DNA of 63,143 bases, from NCBI GenBank assembly GCA_047628755.1, contig JBLHVV010000003.1, positions 1 through 63,143 of the forward strand, read 5' to 3'. A model generated the notes under the pieces. That model did not search any database. It was not told the DNA's origin and was given only the letters and a program-made list of their open reading frames with translations. The DNA is from Bermanella sp047628755. Lineage in GTDB: Bacteria; Pseudomonadota; Gammaproteobacteria; Pseudomonadales; Oceanobacteraceae. Below, piece after piece: positions 36,078 through 44,565 of the stretch (positions are counted from its first letter, which is position 1; each line of letters opens with the position of its first letter). Position numbers and translations under genes: made by a program.

Positions 36078-36116
36078 AAAAAAACCAACTCACTTCAAAA
36101 GAGTTGGTTTTTTTGT
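36078..36116 (+). terminator. Rho-independent terminator after the thiolase gene
   Basis: Arms AAAACCAACTC and GAGTTGGTTTT with flanking A and T tracts, between convergent genes; probably works in both directions. Confidence 0.92.
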
Positions 36117-36134
36117 TTTAAGGTACTATTAAAG

Positions 36135-36731
36135 TTAATGAATTATAGCTTCATTACCGGGCAATACATTGCCAAACTCAGGAGGCAGAATATTGTGCTT
36201 GTTGACCACAAATGTATCGTAAATATCCAACACATCTTCACCGTCTATTTCTAACGGCTCTAGCAGTACACACACAGCTTCTATACTGTCTAAATCTGCA
36301 ACTACCGCAGTTTTAAAGCCGCCCTTGGTATTAACACAAACCAGATCCCCAAGGTCTATTTCACAGATAACTGTTGGAATATCTTGTGCCAGAAACTCAT
36401 CGGCATCCATAGGCTCAATAAAGTGAGCCGCTGCCACAATATGAAGCACATCTACCAGTTCAGGTTGATTAAGTTCAAGTCTATCTGAATCTGCGTCGGT
36501 ATCTGTAACGTCCAGCATTTTATAAAGAAGTGTTTGAAATAAATCTAGGTCTTCGTCACTCCAGCTGATGTCCATACTGGAATCCAATGGGCTAGGGATA
36601 TCTGTAGACAAGAGTATCTCTTGGTTTGAAGTAGCACCTTGCTCTGGCATGACAACGTTAACAAATTCAACGCCTGTGCCTTCCACATCAGCTAAGCGCC
36701 AAGTTAACGGATGTTTTAATGTCTGTGTCAT
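36135..36731 (-). CDS. Acidic hypothetical protein
   Basis: 198 residues, very rich in Asp/Glu (SWSDEDLDLFQ, DVTDTDADSDR, LEIDGEDVLDIYD), with no signal peptide, membrane helix or recognised motif. Soluble and probably cytoplasmic. It is convergent with the thiolase gene and ended by the shared terminator. Not recognised. Confidence 0.65.
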   Translation of the reverse strand: MTQTLKHPLTWRLADVEGTGVEFVNVVMPEQGATSNQEILLSTDIPSPLDSSMDISWSDEDLDLFQTLLYKMLDVTDTDADSDRLELNQPELVDVLHIVAAAHFIEPMDADEFLAQDIPTVICEIDLGDLVCVNTKGGFKTAVVADLDSIEAVCVLLEPLEIDGEDVLDIYDTFVVNKHNILPPEFGNVLPGNEAIIH

Positions 36732-36972
36732 TTTAGGCCTCCATCTGATGCCATTTTATTGCATTGAACACACGCTATTTCTCACCTGTATGAGAAATCG
36801 CTAAATCTTTAAGACCGTATACACATTACCACTCACTGTCCCATTTTTATCACTTTTAGGCAACCATTGTTGATATAATAAATTTTGCTAACTAATGTAC
36901 TATAAGTATAGCGGCTATTTAGATTAAGAGTTTATATGTCCCTATTTTTTGTCTTATTGGAAGAGTTTATTC

Positions 36973-38046
36973 GTGAATATATTTAATAAACAAGCATATT
37001 GGATTATTTTTTTATCTGTAGTTTTATCGGCATGCACATCGCTGCCCGATCAAAAAAGTGTTGAATTTAGAGCCGCCAGCGCAAGTCAGATTAATAGCTC
37101 TACCAACGATATTTTGCAAAAAACCAAATTAAAGATAAAAAAAGCCAGTAGCCAAACTTTGTCTTTTTATGCTCCTAGCTACCACAAACAGGCACTGGCA
37201 TCTTTTGCAACGGCTAAGTCTCTTTATGCAAAGAACTCAAATGACGAAGAGGCTAAGCTAAATGCACTGCTTGCCATTGAGTACCTAAACTCTGGTATTC
37301 GTAACAAAAAAATAGTGATGAGTGTTTTGCAAAAAAGCCTAAAGTCCCGCAAGGTGTTAATGGAACTAAATGTCCATAAGAACTTCCCAGCCGAATTTAA
37401 TAAACTAGAGAAAAATCAAATATCAGTCATAAAGTCAATTGAAATGCAAGATATTAAAGGGGCTAAAACGGCTGAAAAAGAACTATTAAAAGAAATGCGA
37501 GTACTTGAGGTGCGCGCCATTGACTACGTCTATCTCGCTAAAACACACACTGCCCTTAAGCAGGCAAATGAATTAAATGCCAAAGACTTGATGCCTATCA
37601 CCTTGCAAAAAACCATGCAAAATTTAACTGCAACACAGCAGTTTATCCGTCAAAATCCAAGGCAAGAGCTGCGCATAGAAGAACTGGCAAAGCTCAGTCT
37701 TTTTCAAGCAGAGCGTCTTTATTCATTAACCCGTCACGCTGATCAAATAAATACAGCTCAAGATAACAAACAACTAGAAAAATTCGTTTTAAAGCAAGAA
37801 GAACAGTTGAGTAAAATTAATAAAGCATTTAAAGAAACCGACATGAAAAACATTTCTTTCAATGACCAAAGTATAATTCTTCAAAAATACGCAACAAAAG
37901 TAAAAGCCGATATTCGAGCTTACCAATCAAAAAGCGGGAAAGTCAGTAAAACACAATTAGAAAAATGGAAACGAAAAACGGTGTTATTACAAAACGAAGT
38001 CAGACGCTTACAAAAGGCTTTAAAGAAGGCTCAGGCGAAGAATTGA
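36973..38046 (+). CDS. Coiled-coil lipoprotein
   Basis: About 357 residues. A lipoprotein signal ends SVVLSAC, followed by TSLPDQ. The mature part is predicted almost entirely alpha-helical with many Lys/Glu/Gln heptads, and ends KWKRKTVLLQNEVRRLQKAL, a clear coiled coil. It resembles DUF4398-type or TolC-hairpin-like periplasmic helical proteins. The frame starts at TTG 36949, but GTG 36973 has GGAAGAG upstream at good spacing. Function not recognised. Confidence 0.7.
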   Translation: MNIFNKQAYWIIFLSVVLSACTSLPDQKSVEFRAASASQINSSTNDILQKTKLKIKKASSQTLSFYAPSYHKQALASFATAKSLYAKNSNDEEAKLNALLAIEYLNSGIRNKKIVMSVLQKSLKSRKVLMELNVHKNFPAEFNKLEKNQISVIKSIEMQDIKGAKTAEKELLKEMRVLEVRAIDYVYLAKTHTALKQANELNAKDLMPITLQKTMQNLTATQQFIRQNPRQELRIEELAKLSLFQAERLYSLTRHADQINTAQDNKQLEKFVLKQEEQLSKINKAFKETDMKNISFNDQSIILQKYATKVKADIRAYQSKSGKVSKTQLEKWKRKTVLLQNEVRRLQKALKKAQAKN

Positions 38047-38071
38047 TAACTTGATTGATCTATTAAATTAA

Positions 38072-38111
38072 CGGGCAATAAAAAGAGGATGTACCTTTTT
38101 TTTATTGCCCG
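38072..38111. terminator. Bidirectional terminator
   Basis: CGGGCAATAAAAAGAGG and CCTTTTTTTTATTGCCCG pair almost completely around a 5-nt loop. Located between two convergent genes. Confidence 0.9.
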
Positions 38112-38130
38112 ATTAGCTCAAGCCGAATAG

Positions 38131-38328
38131 CTATAGCATTTCGTCTAAGACTTCCTGTCTTGCTTTAATCATCGAGCTATAGGTTTTCTCTAAGCTAAAC
38201 CGATAAGGAGCATCTTCACCTTTTAAGCGCCCGATCTGAAGCTCCAGCCTAGTTATTTCATTTTTCAGCCGACGAATAATCTCTTTGTCCGCACCATCGC
38301 CTTTTAGTTTATAAAAAGATTCAGCCAT
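38131..38328 (-). CDS. Small helical hypothetical protein
   Basis: About 65 residues starting MAESFYKLKG. A charged helical core (DKEIIRRLKNEITRLELQIGRLKG) predicts a short coiled coil. GGAGG lies 5 nt before the ATG at 38328, favouring it over the ATG at 38340. Not recognised; the good ribosome site and flanking terminator support a real gene. Confidence 0.65.
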   Translation of the reverse strand: MAESFYKLKGDGADKEIIRRLKNEITRLELQIGRLKGEDAPYRFSLEKTYSSMIKARQEVLDEML

Positions 38329-38580
38329 AAGCGCCTCCATCCTTTGTAGGCATAATGCAAATGGTTAGACAAAAAAACAGCCTTAAGGGCTATTTTAGTA
38401 GACTTTATAGTCACCACATTAACGACTACTTCTGTCACAATGCTTATCAACCAATTATGTGTTAAGAGGCCATAGTAACAAAAAGGTGTATCAAAATAAG
38501 TCAGAATCCGATAAAGGGTATCATAAGACAGTTTATTGGTAGTGGTGACTAACATATGATTTATAAGTATAAGAAAACTG

Positions 38581-38594
38581 GGCAGATATCTGCC
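38581..38594. repeat. 14-bp perfect palindrome upstream of miaB
   Basis: GGCAGATATCTGCC lies 39-52 bp before the annotated miaB start. It could be a dimeric regulator site or a small hairpin in the leader. No regulator can be named. Confidence 0.4.
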
Positions 38595-38632
38595 ATAGGT
38601 TTATAATGGTTCTCCTTAATTTTAAAGTATGA

Positions 38633-39985
38633 GTGGTTAACTTCGTGGCTAAAAAGCTGTATATCAAAACCCATGGTTGCCAAATGAATGAATACGACAG
38701 TTCTCGTATGGCTGATCTTCTGGGTGATACCCACGAAATGGAGTTAACCGACAACCCTGAGGAAGCTGATGTTTTGCTTTTAAACACTTGTTCTATAAGG
38801 GAAAAAGCTCAAGAAAAAGTTTTTCATCAACTTGGGCGCTGGAATAAGCTTAAAGCTAAAAACCCAGATTTAGTCATTGGGGTAGGTGGGTGTGTAGCTA
38901 GCCAAGAAGGGGGGGCCATTCTTAAACGCGCACCCCAAGTAGACATAGTATTTGGTCCACAAACGCTGCACCGCCTGCCCGATTTCATTGATGCTAGTGC
39001 CAATAAAATTCCCATTGTAGATGTTACCTTTCCTGAAATTGAAAAATTTGATCATCTGCCAGCCCCAAAAGTAGATGGCGCAACTGCGTTTTTATCCATT
39101 ATGGAAGGCTGCAGCAAGTATTGTACATTCTGTGTAGTTCCATACACGCGTGGTGAAGAAGTAAGTCGTCCGTTTAACGATGTATTGAAAGAAGTGCATC
39201 AGCTGGCCGAACAGGGCGTCCGCGAAGTCAACCTGTTGGGTCAAAACGTAAACTGTTACGAGGGCGAAACTGACGATGGAGAAATAGCTGATCTTGCTGA
39301 GCTAATTCACCATGTAGCAGAAGTAGATGGCATTGACCGTATCCGCTTCACTACTAGTAATCCACTGGAATTCCCTGACAGCTTAATTCAAGCCTATGCC
39401 GAAGTACCAGAGCTGGTAAGCCACCTGCATCTACCAGTTCAAAGTGGATCAAACAAAATTCTAGCCGCCATGAAGCGTGGTCATGAAGTTGAAATGTATA
39501 TTGATAAAATTAATCGTATTAAAAAAGTACGACCTGACATCAGCATTAGCTCTGACTTTATCATAGGGTTCCCTGGTGAAACTGAAGAAGACTTTGAAGA
39601 TACAATGAATCTAATTGCAGAAATTGGTTTTGATACTTCTTTCAGTTTTGTCTATAGCAAGCGACCAGGCACCCCAGCTTCTGACCTTGAAGATAATATG
39701 CCAGAAGCGGACAAGAAAATACGACTGAAAATACTTCAAGAACGTATACTCCAAAATGCTCAAGGCATTGGACGTCGTATGGTTGGCAAGACGGAAACGA
39801 TTTTGGTTACTCAACTCTCCAATAAAGATCCAGGCAAAATGATTGGACGCTCTGAAAATAATCGTTCAGTTTACTTCAGATGCGACGATCACAGCTTAAT
39901 TGGTAAGTTTGTAAAAATTAAAGTGGAAGAGTCATTTAACAACAGCTTATTTGGTCAGCTATTAATTGAAGAAGGTGTGTACTAA
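38633..39985 (+). CDS. miaB: tRNA-2-methylthio-N6-dimethylallyladenosine synthase
   Basis: Radical-SAM methylthiotransferase acting on i6A37 of tRNA. The UPF0004 domain has KLYIKTHGCQMNEYDS and two further Cys residues (NTCSIREKA, GGCVASQ) for the auxiliary cluster. The radical-SAM CxxxCxxC is in MEGCSKYCTFCVVPY, and a TRAM domain is at the C-terminus. The frame begins at GTG 38633; GTG 38645 (V/M-AKKLYIKT) matches the family N-terminus better and is equally plausible. First gene of the miaB-phoH-ybeY-corC-lnt cluster. Confidence 0.95.
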   Translation: MVNFVAKKLYIKTHGCQMNEYDSSRMADLLGDTHEMELTDNPEEADVLLLNTCSIREKAQEKVFHQLGRWNKLKAKNPDLVIGVGGCVASQEGGAILKRAPQVDIVFGPQTLHRLPDFIDASANKIPIVDVTFPEIEKFDHLPAPKVDGATAFLSIMEGCSKYCTFCVVPYTRGEEVSRPFNDVLKEVHQLAEQGVREVNLLGQNVNCYEGETDDGEIADLAELIHHVAEVDGIDRIRFTTSNPLEFPDSLIQAYAEVPELVSHLHLPVQSGSNKILAAMKRGHEVEMYIDKINRIKKVRPDISISSDFIIGFPGETEEDFEDTMNLIAEIGFDTSFSFVYSKRPGTPASDLEDNMPEADKKIRLKILQERILQNAQGIGRRMVGKTETILVTQLSNKDPGKMIGRSENNRSVYFRCDDHSLIGKFVKIKVEESFNNSLFGQLLIEEGVY

Positions 39986-40040
39986 CAGTACGCTCTTGCT
40001 CATATAATCTTAACTATTTTTAACGAGATCCAGGTTCTTA

Positions 40041-41168
40041 ATGACAGCAGATACTAGTACCGCAGAAGCTATCACCACTGAGAAACTCCACACGGCGCAG
40101 GCCGAGTTTTATTTAGAACCTGACAGCACGAAGCGACTCGCCAATTTATGTGGACATTTGGACAGTAATATAAAGCAAATTGCTAAACACTTTTCTATTC
40201 GTATTTTTAATCGTGGTAATCACTTTAAAATTGCCGGCGACGCCACCTGCGTAGACCACAGCACCAAGATTATTCAAAAGCTGTACCGAGAAACACATAA
40301 TCGAACCGAGATCCGTACCGATTTAATTCACTTGATGCTGCAAGAGGCTGATCTTGAGATCGTGCAGTTAAAAGAAGCTGCCCAAGAAGGTGGCCACAAG
40401 CCTATTGTGATACGCACACCTAAGCTGATCATCAAACCTCGCGGTCCTAATCAGCAGAAATACGTGCATACAATTAATACTCATGACGTAAACTTTGGCA
40501 TCGGACCAGCCGGAACTGGAAAAACCTACTTAGCGGTTGCCTGCGCCGTTGAGGCGTTATTACGCGATGACGTACAAAAAATATTATTGGTGCGTCCTGC
40601 AGTAGAAGCGGGTGAAAAACTGGGCTTTTTACCCGGAGATTTATCACAAAAGATCGATCCATATTTACGCCCACTTTACGATGCACTTCACGACATGCTG
40701 GGCTACGAGCAAGTGGCCAAGTTGCAAGAGCGTAATATTATTGAAATTGCACCATTGGCCTATATGCGTGGCCGTACACTAAGTAATTGCTATGTAATTT
40801 TAGACGAAAGCCAGAACACTACTCCCGAGCAAATGAAGATGTTTCTTACTCGAATTGGTTTTGGGTCTAAAGCCGTTGTAACAGGGGACATTACTCAAGT
40901 GGATTTACCTCGAGGTACCCGATCTGGCCTAAGCCACATTATGAATATATTAAATGAAGTTGAAGGCATCGGATTTACTCACTTTGTAAATAAAGATGTG
41001 GTACGCCACCCATTGGTTCAACGCATTGTAGATGCTTACGACAATCACGATGCTAAACAAGAAAAACGCCGCGAATCTAAGCGCATCGAAGAGCAACAAG
41101 CTAAGAACACCGAAGCCACGGTTCAGCAACAACAGGCTGGCAGCGTATCTGGTGAAGTCCATGATTAA
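40041..41168 (+). CDS. ybeZ: PhoH-like ATPase (YbeZ)
   Basis: 375 residues: an N-terminal KH-like segment, then a P-loop ATPase with GIGPAGTGKTYLAVACAVEA and Walker B ILDESQNTTPEQMKMFLTRIG. A Lys/Glu/Gln-rich tail follows (HDAKQEKRRESKRIEEQQAK). Partner of YbeY in RNA and ribosome metabolism. It overlaps ybeY by 8 bp. Confidence 0.94.
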   Translation: MTADTSTAEAITTEKLHTAQAEFYLEPDSTKRLANLCGHLDSNIKQIAKHFSIRIFNRGNHFKIAGDATCVDHSTKIIQKLYRETHNRTEIRTDLIHLMLQEADLEIVQLKEAAQEGGHKPIVIRTPKLIIKPRGPNQQKYVHTINTHDVNFGIGPAGTGKTYLAVACAVEALLRDDVQKILLVRPAVEAGEKLGFLPGDLSQKIDPYLRPLYDALHDMLGYEQVAKLQERNIIEIAPLAYMRGRTLSNCYVILDESQNTTPEQMKMFLTRIGFGSKAVVTGDITQVDLPRGTRSGLSHIMNILNEVEGIGFTHFVNKDVVRHPLVQRIVDAYDNHDAKQEKRRESKRIEEQQAKNTEATVQQQQAGSVSGEVHD

Positions 41169-41634
41169 TGTAGACTTGCAGTGTGAGTTTGAAGCTGACA
41201 ACCTACCTAACTTCGAACAATTTAACCTTTGGGCAACCACTGTGTTAAAGGGGTTAAAAGATACCGCCGACCTTAGTATTGTAATTGTAGGGCTAGAGCA
41301 AAGCCAAAGTCTAAACCTGGAGTTTAGAGGTAAAGACCAGCCTACGAATGTACTGTCTTTTCCGTTTGAAGTGCCACCAGAACTGGCTCATATTCATGAT
41401 GAAATGGGCAACTTAATCGGTGACCTAGTGATTTGTGCACCGGTGGTAGAGCAACAAGCCCATGAGCAAAACAAGCCTTTATTACATCATTGGGCGCACA
41501 TGGTTATACATGGTTGCTTGCATTTATTAGGCTACGACCATATAAAGGACGATGAAGCCGACGTTATGGAAAACCTAGAGCGCCAAATACTGGCTAAACT
41601 AGATATTAACGACCCATACTTAATTACTGAATAA
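41161..41634 (+). CDS. ybeY: Endoribonuclease YbeY (rRNA maturation factor)
   Basis: 157 residues from the ATG at 41161 (MINVDLQCEFE). The frame opens earlier inside phoH, but those residues are not part of the family. The zinc site is HMVIHGCLHLLGYDH, the hallmark of YbeY, and TNVLSFPFE is also conserved. It functions in 16S rRNA 3' end maturation and ribosome quality control. Translationally coupled to ybeZ. Confidence 0.95.
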   Translation: MINVDLQCEFEADNLPNFEQFNLWATTVLKGLKDTADLSIVIVGLEQSQSLNLEFRGKDQPTNVLSFPFEVPPELAHIHDEMGNLIGDLVICAPVVEQQAHEQNKPLLHHWAHMVIHGCLHLLGYDHIKDDEADVMENLERQILAKLDINDPYLITE

Positions 41635-41638
41635 GATA

Positions 41639-42487
41639 ATGAAAGAGCGATCGAGAACGTCCGTATTTAATTGGCTTGAAAATTTTAAACTATTTTCTGG
41701 CGACCCCAAAAACAGTAATGAGATAAAACACATCCTACGTGAGGCTGAAGGTCGCCAAATTGTAGACAGTGATGCGTTATCTATTATGGAAGGCGCCATT
41801 CAGGTGGCCGACATGCAAGTTCGTGAAATTATGATTCCACGATCTAAAATGGTTTGTGTAAAAGCTGAGCAAACACCTAAACAGTTTTTAACTAATGTGA
41901 TCGAATCTGCTCACTCTCGGTTCCCCGTCCTAGGTGAAACTGACGATGAAGTGCTAGGCGTAATGTTAGCCAAAGATCTTTTGCCTTTAGTGCTCTCAGA
42001 AAACAGTAAAAACTTTCGCCTAAAAGACATCATGCGCCCAGTTACATTTGTGCCTGAAAGTAAACGGGTCAATGTTTTATTAAACGAGTTCCGCGCCACT
42101 AGAAACCACATGGCCTTGGTCATCGATGAATATGGAGGTCTTGCGGGATTAGTAACGATTGAAGATGTGCTTGAGCAGATTGTAGGGGATATTGAAGACG
42201 AACATGACTTCGATGAAGAAGACAGCTTTATTAAGCAAGTGGACCCCACCACCTATATGGTGAAGGCGCTGACGCCAATCGAAGACTTTAACAACACCTT
42301 CAAAACTAAGTTTGAAGCTATTGAGTTTGATACTGTTGGCGGCATCATTATTGATAAATTTGGACGACTGCCTGATTGTGACGAAAGTATCACCATAGGT
42401 AAGTTGAGTTACAAAATTGTTAACGCAAATAGCCGACAGATACATTTGTTGGAAGTTTCTACAGCCGTAAAATTAGAAAAAAAATAG
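41639..42487 (+). CDS. corC: CorC/YbeX transporter-associated CBS-domain protein
   Basis: 282 residues: a CBS pair (VREIMIPRSKMVCV ... LKDIMRPVTFVPES ... HMALVIDEYGGLAGLVTIEDVLEQIVGDIEDEHD) followed by the CorC_HlyC domain (VKALTPIEDFNNTF...DTVGGIIIDKFGRLP). It has no membrane domain, as in E. coli YbeX, and is linked to magnesium/cobalt homeostasis and ribosome function. It starts 4 bp after ybeY. Confidence 0.94.
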   Translation: MKERSRTSVFNWLENFKLFSGDPKNSNEIKHILREAEGRQIVDSDALSIMEGAIQVADMQVREIMIPRSKMVCVKAEQTPKQFLTNVIESAHSRFPVLGETDDEVLGVMLAKDLLPLVLSENSKNFRLKDIMRPVTFVPESKRVNVLLNEFRATRNHMALVIDEYGGLAGLVTIEDVLEQIVGDIEDEHDFDEEDSFIKQVDPTTYMVKALTPIEDFNNTFKTKFEAIEFDTVGGIIIDKFGRLPDCDESITIGKLSYKIVNANSRQIHLLEVSTAVKLEKK

Positions 42488-42496
42488 AAGCATTTC

Positions 42497-44047
42497 ATGA
42501 ATCTTGATTTATATTCGATACAACGGCCTGGACTCCTAGGCCATTTTTTTGCCTTAGTCTGTGGCGCACTTATTCCTTTTAGCTTCGAACCTTATAATCT
42601 ATGGCCTTTACAGGTGGTAGCTATTTCATTATTTTACTTTTCTATAAAAGATCTAGCTAGCAAGCAAGCCATGTGGCGCGGTTGGTGGTTTGGGCTGGGG
42701 ATGTTTGCATCGGGCGTTAGTTGGGTATATGTAAGTATCCACGACTTTAGTAATACTCCAGCCCCACTGGCTGCCTTAATGACATTGATATTTGTAATGG
42801 GACTAGCTTGGTTTTTTGCATCTATGGCCTTCTTTTATCAACGTTTCTTTGCAGATAAAAAACTAGCTTATCTGAGTTTTGCTGCCGTATGGGTGTTATT
42901 CGAATGGTCTAGAAGTTGGTTTTTAAGCGGTTTCCCGTGGCTATTTTTAGGAGATGCCCACATCTATTCTAGCCTGAAAGGTTTTGCACCCGTGTTTGGT
43001 GTTTACAGTATTAGCTTTATTGTCACACTCATTTCAGCGTACATTGTTGATGCCTATATTAAAAATACAGCATCTGAAAACAGTGATCATAACTTCAAAG
43101 GTATCATCAAAAATGTTGGCCCTGTTTTACTTGCTCCATGGATAATAGGTGCTTTTTTATCCATATTTGAATGGACTGAAAAACAAGCCGAGGTTCAGGT
43201 AGTAGCTATTCAAGGCAATATTCCACAAGAACGCAAATGGCTGCCTGAAGAAATATATCCAACTTTAGAGAAATACCGAAGTGCCAGCGAAAAAAACTGG
43301 GATGCTGATGTTATTTTATGGCCCGAAACTGCGATTACTGTATTACACCACCAAGCCAAAGAGTACATGAGGTATTTAGACGAAGAAGGTAAAAAAACCA
43401 ACACTGCACTAATTACAGGCATTCCTTATCAGCAAGGAAAAGACGAAGTCAAGCCTGGTCGTTATCATAATTCTATTGTGGGTCTTGGTGAAGCGTCTGG
43501 ACTGTATCATAAAAATAAATTAGTACCATTTGGCGAATACATGCCCTTTCCTGATAGCTGGCGACCGCTGCTGTCATTCTTCAATATTCCCATGTCCCAA
43601 TTTGCAAGTGGAGAAACACAGCAAGGCTTACTCACAGTAAACTCCGAAAACTCACAATACGGCATTGCCCCATTTGTTTGTTACGATGTAGTTTATCCTG
43701 ATTATGTGGCCGAGCAGAGCAAAGACAGCGGTATGATAATTACAATTAGCAATGATGCCTGGTTTGGTTTGAGTAATGGACCCCTGCAGCATTTAGGCAT
43801 TGTAAAAATGCGCGCCCTTGAAAATGCACGCTTTGTTTTACGCAGCACCAATACAGGAGTGACGGCATTAATAGATAACCGAGGCCGTGTAGTTGATCAA
43901 TTGCCACAAATGGAATTTGGTATCTTAAGAGCTCAAGCTGAAATTAGAACCGGCAACACCCCGTTTAATATATGGGGTAGCTGGCCTATATTGCTGCTGT
44001 GTTTTGCCGTGTTAGCTTTTATAAGGCTAAGATACAATAGGCAGTAA
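42497..44047 (+). CDS. lnt: Apolipoprotein N-acyltransferase
   Basis: Inner-membrane enzyme that adds the third acyl chain to lipoproteins. An N-terminal block of about six membrane helices (to residue about 220) is followed by a nitrilase-like periplasmic domain. That domain has the catalytic Glu in LWPETAI, Lys in YHKNKLVPFGEYMPF and Cys in FVCYDVVYPDY, and a final membrane helix (WPILLLCFAVLAFIRL). 516 residues, family length. Confidence 0.95.
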   Translation: MNLDLYSIQRPGLLGHFFALVCGALIPFSFEPYNLWPLQVVAISLFYFSIKDLASKQAMWRGWWFGLGMFASGVSWVYVSIHDFSNTPAPLAALMTLIFVMGLAWFFASMAFFYQRFFADKKLAYLSFAAVWVLFEWSRSWFLSGFPWLFLGDAHIYSSLKGFAPVFGVYSISFIVTLISAYIVDAYIKNTASENSDHNFKGIIKNVGPVLLAPWIIGAFLSIFEWTEKQAEVQVVAIQGNIPQERKWLPEEIYPTLEKYRSASEKNWDADVILWPETAITVLHHQAKEYMRYLDEEGKKTNTALITGIPYQQGKDEVKPGRYHNSIVGLGEASGLYHKNKLVPFGEYMPFPDSWRPLLSFFNIPMSQFASGETQQGLLTVNSENSQYGIAPFVCYDVVYPDYVAEQSKDSGMIITISNDAWFGLSNGPLQHLGIVKMRALENARFVLRSTNTGVTALIDNRGRVVDQLPQMEFGILRAQAEIRTGNTPFNIWGSWPILLLCFAVLAFIRLRYNRQ

Positions 44048-44049
44048 GC

Positions 44050-44424
44050 TCAAGCCAGCTCTAACCGACCTAGCTCTTGTCGGTTATAAAGTGCATCTTG
44101 TTTATTTGCGAACAGTTGAATGTCGTTAGGTGTAATCAAAATTGCCTTATCATCCATCAAACCCACAAAACCAGCCGTAAAAGACGAGACCAAGCCACCA
44201 CTGGCTGATACCAACTTAGCTGAACCTTTTAGCTCCACCATATCTTTTAAACCGTTGCCAAGTGGATCGACAATAGAATCCGCACTTTTATAAAGCGCCA
44301 TAGCATCGACGGCTAATATCAGTACAAAACCATTGCGAAACGTCAGCCATTGTGTGCCTTCATGAGCCCCTTTATCAATATATTCACAGCGGACAATAAT
44401 GTCAGACGAACCTTCTAATACCAT
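44050..44424 (-). CDS. Hypothetical protein
   Basis: 124 residues, convergent with lnt and 2 bp from its stop codon. Mixed alpha/beta composition (IIVRCEYIDKG, FVLILAVDAMALYKSAD, KAILITPNDIQLF), no signal peptide or membrane helix. Not recognised. Confidence 0.6.
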   Translation of the reverse strand: MVLEGSSDIIVRCEYIDKGAHEGTQWLTFRNGFVLILAVDAMALYKSADSIVDPLGNGLKDMVELKGSAKLVSASGGLVSSFTAGFVGLMDDKAILITPNDIQLFANKQDALYNRQELGRLELA

Positions 44425-44565
44425 GGCAACCTTTACATCTTTTATATGGCCGCAACTTCAAATGCGACAGAGCAAGAAAACGCTCCCAAACCGTTAATAT
44501 TGGAGAGCTGGTTAATTATACATGGCTTGAGTCTTTTTAGCTCACGAGGCAATAATTAACCCAAC

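Noticed and set aside
41032..41160. Upstream in-frame extension of ybeY inside the phoH-like gene
   Set aside because: Those codons lie out of frame within ybeZ and do not match the YbeY family, which begins at the ATG at 41161.
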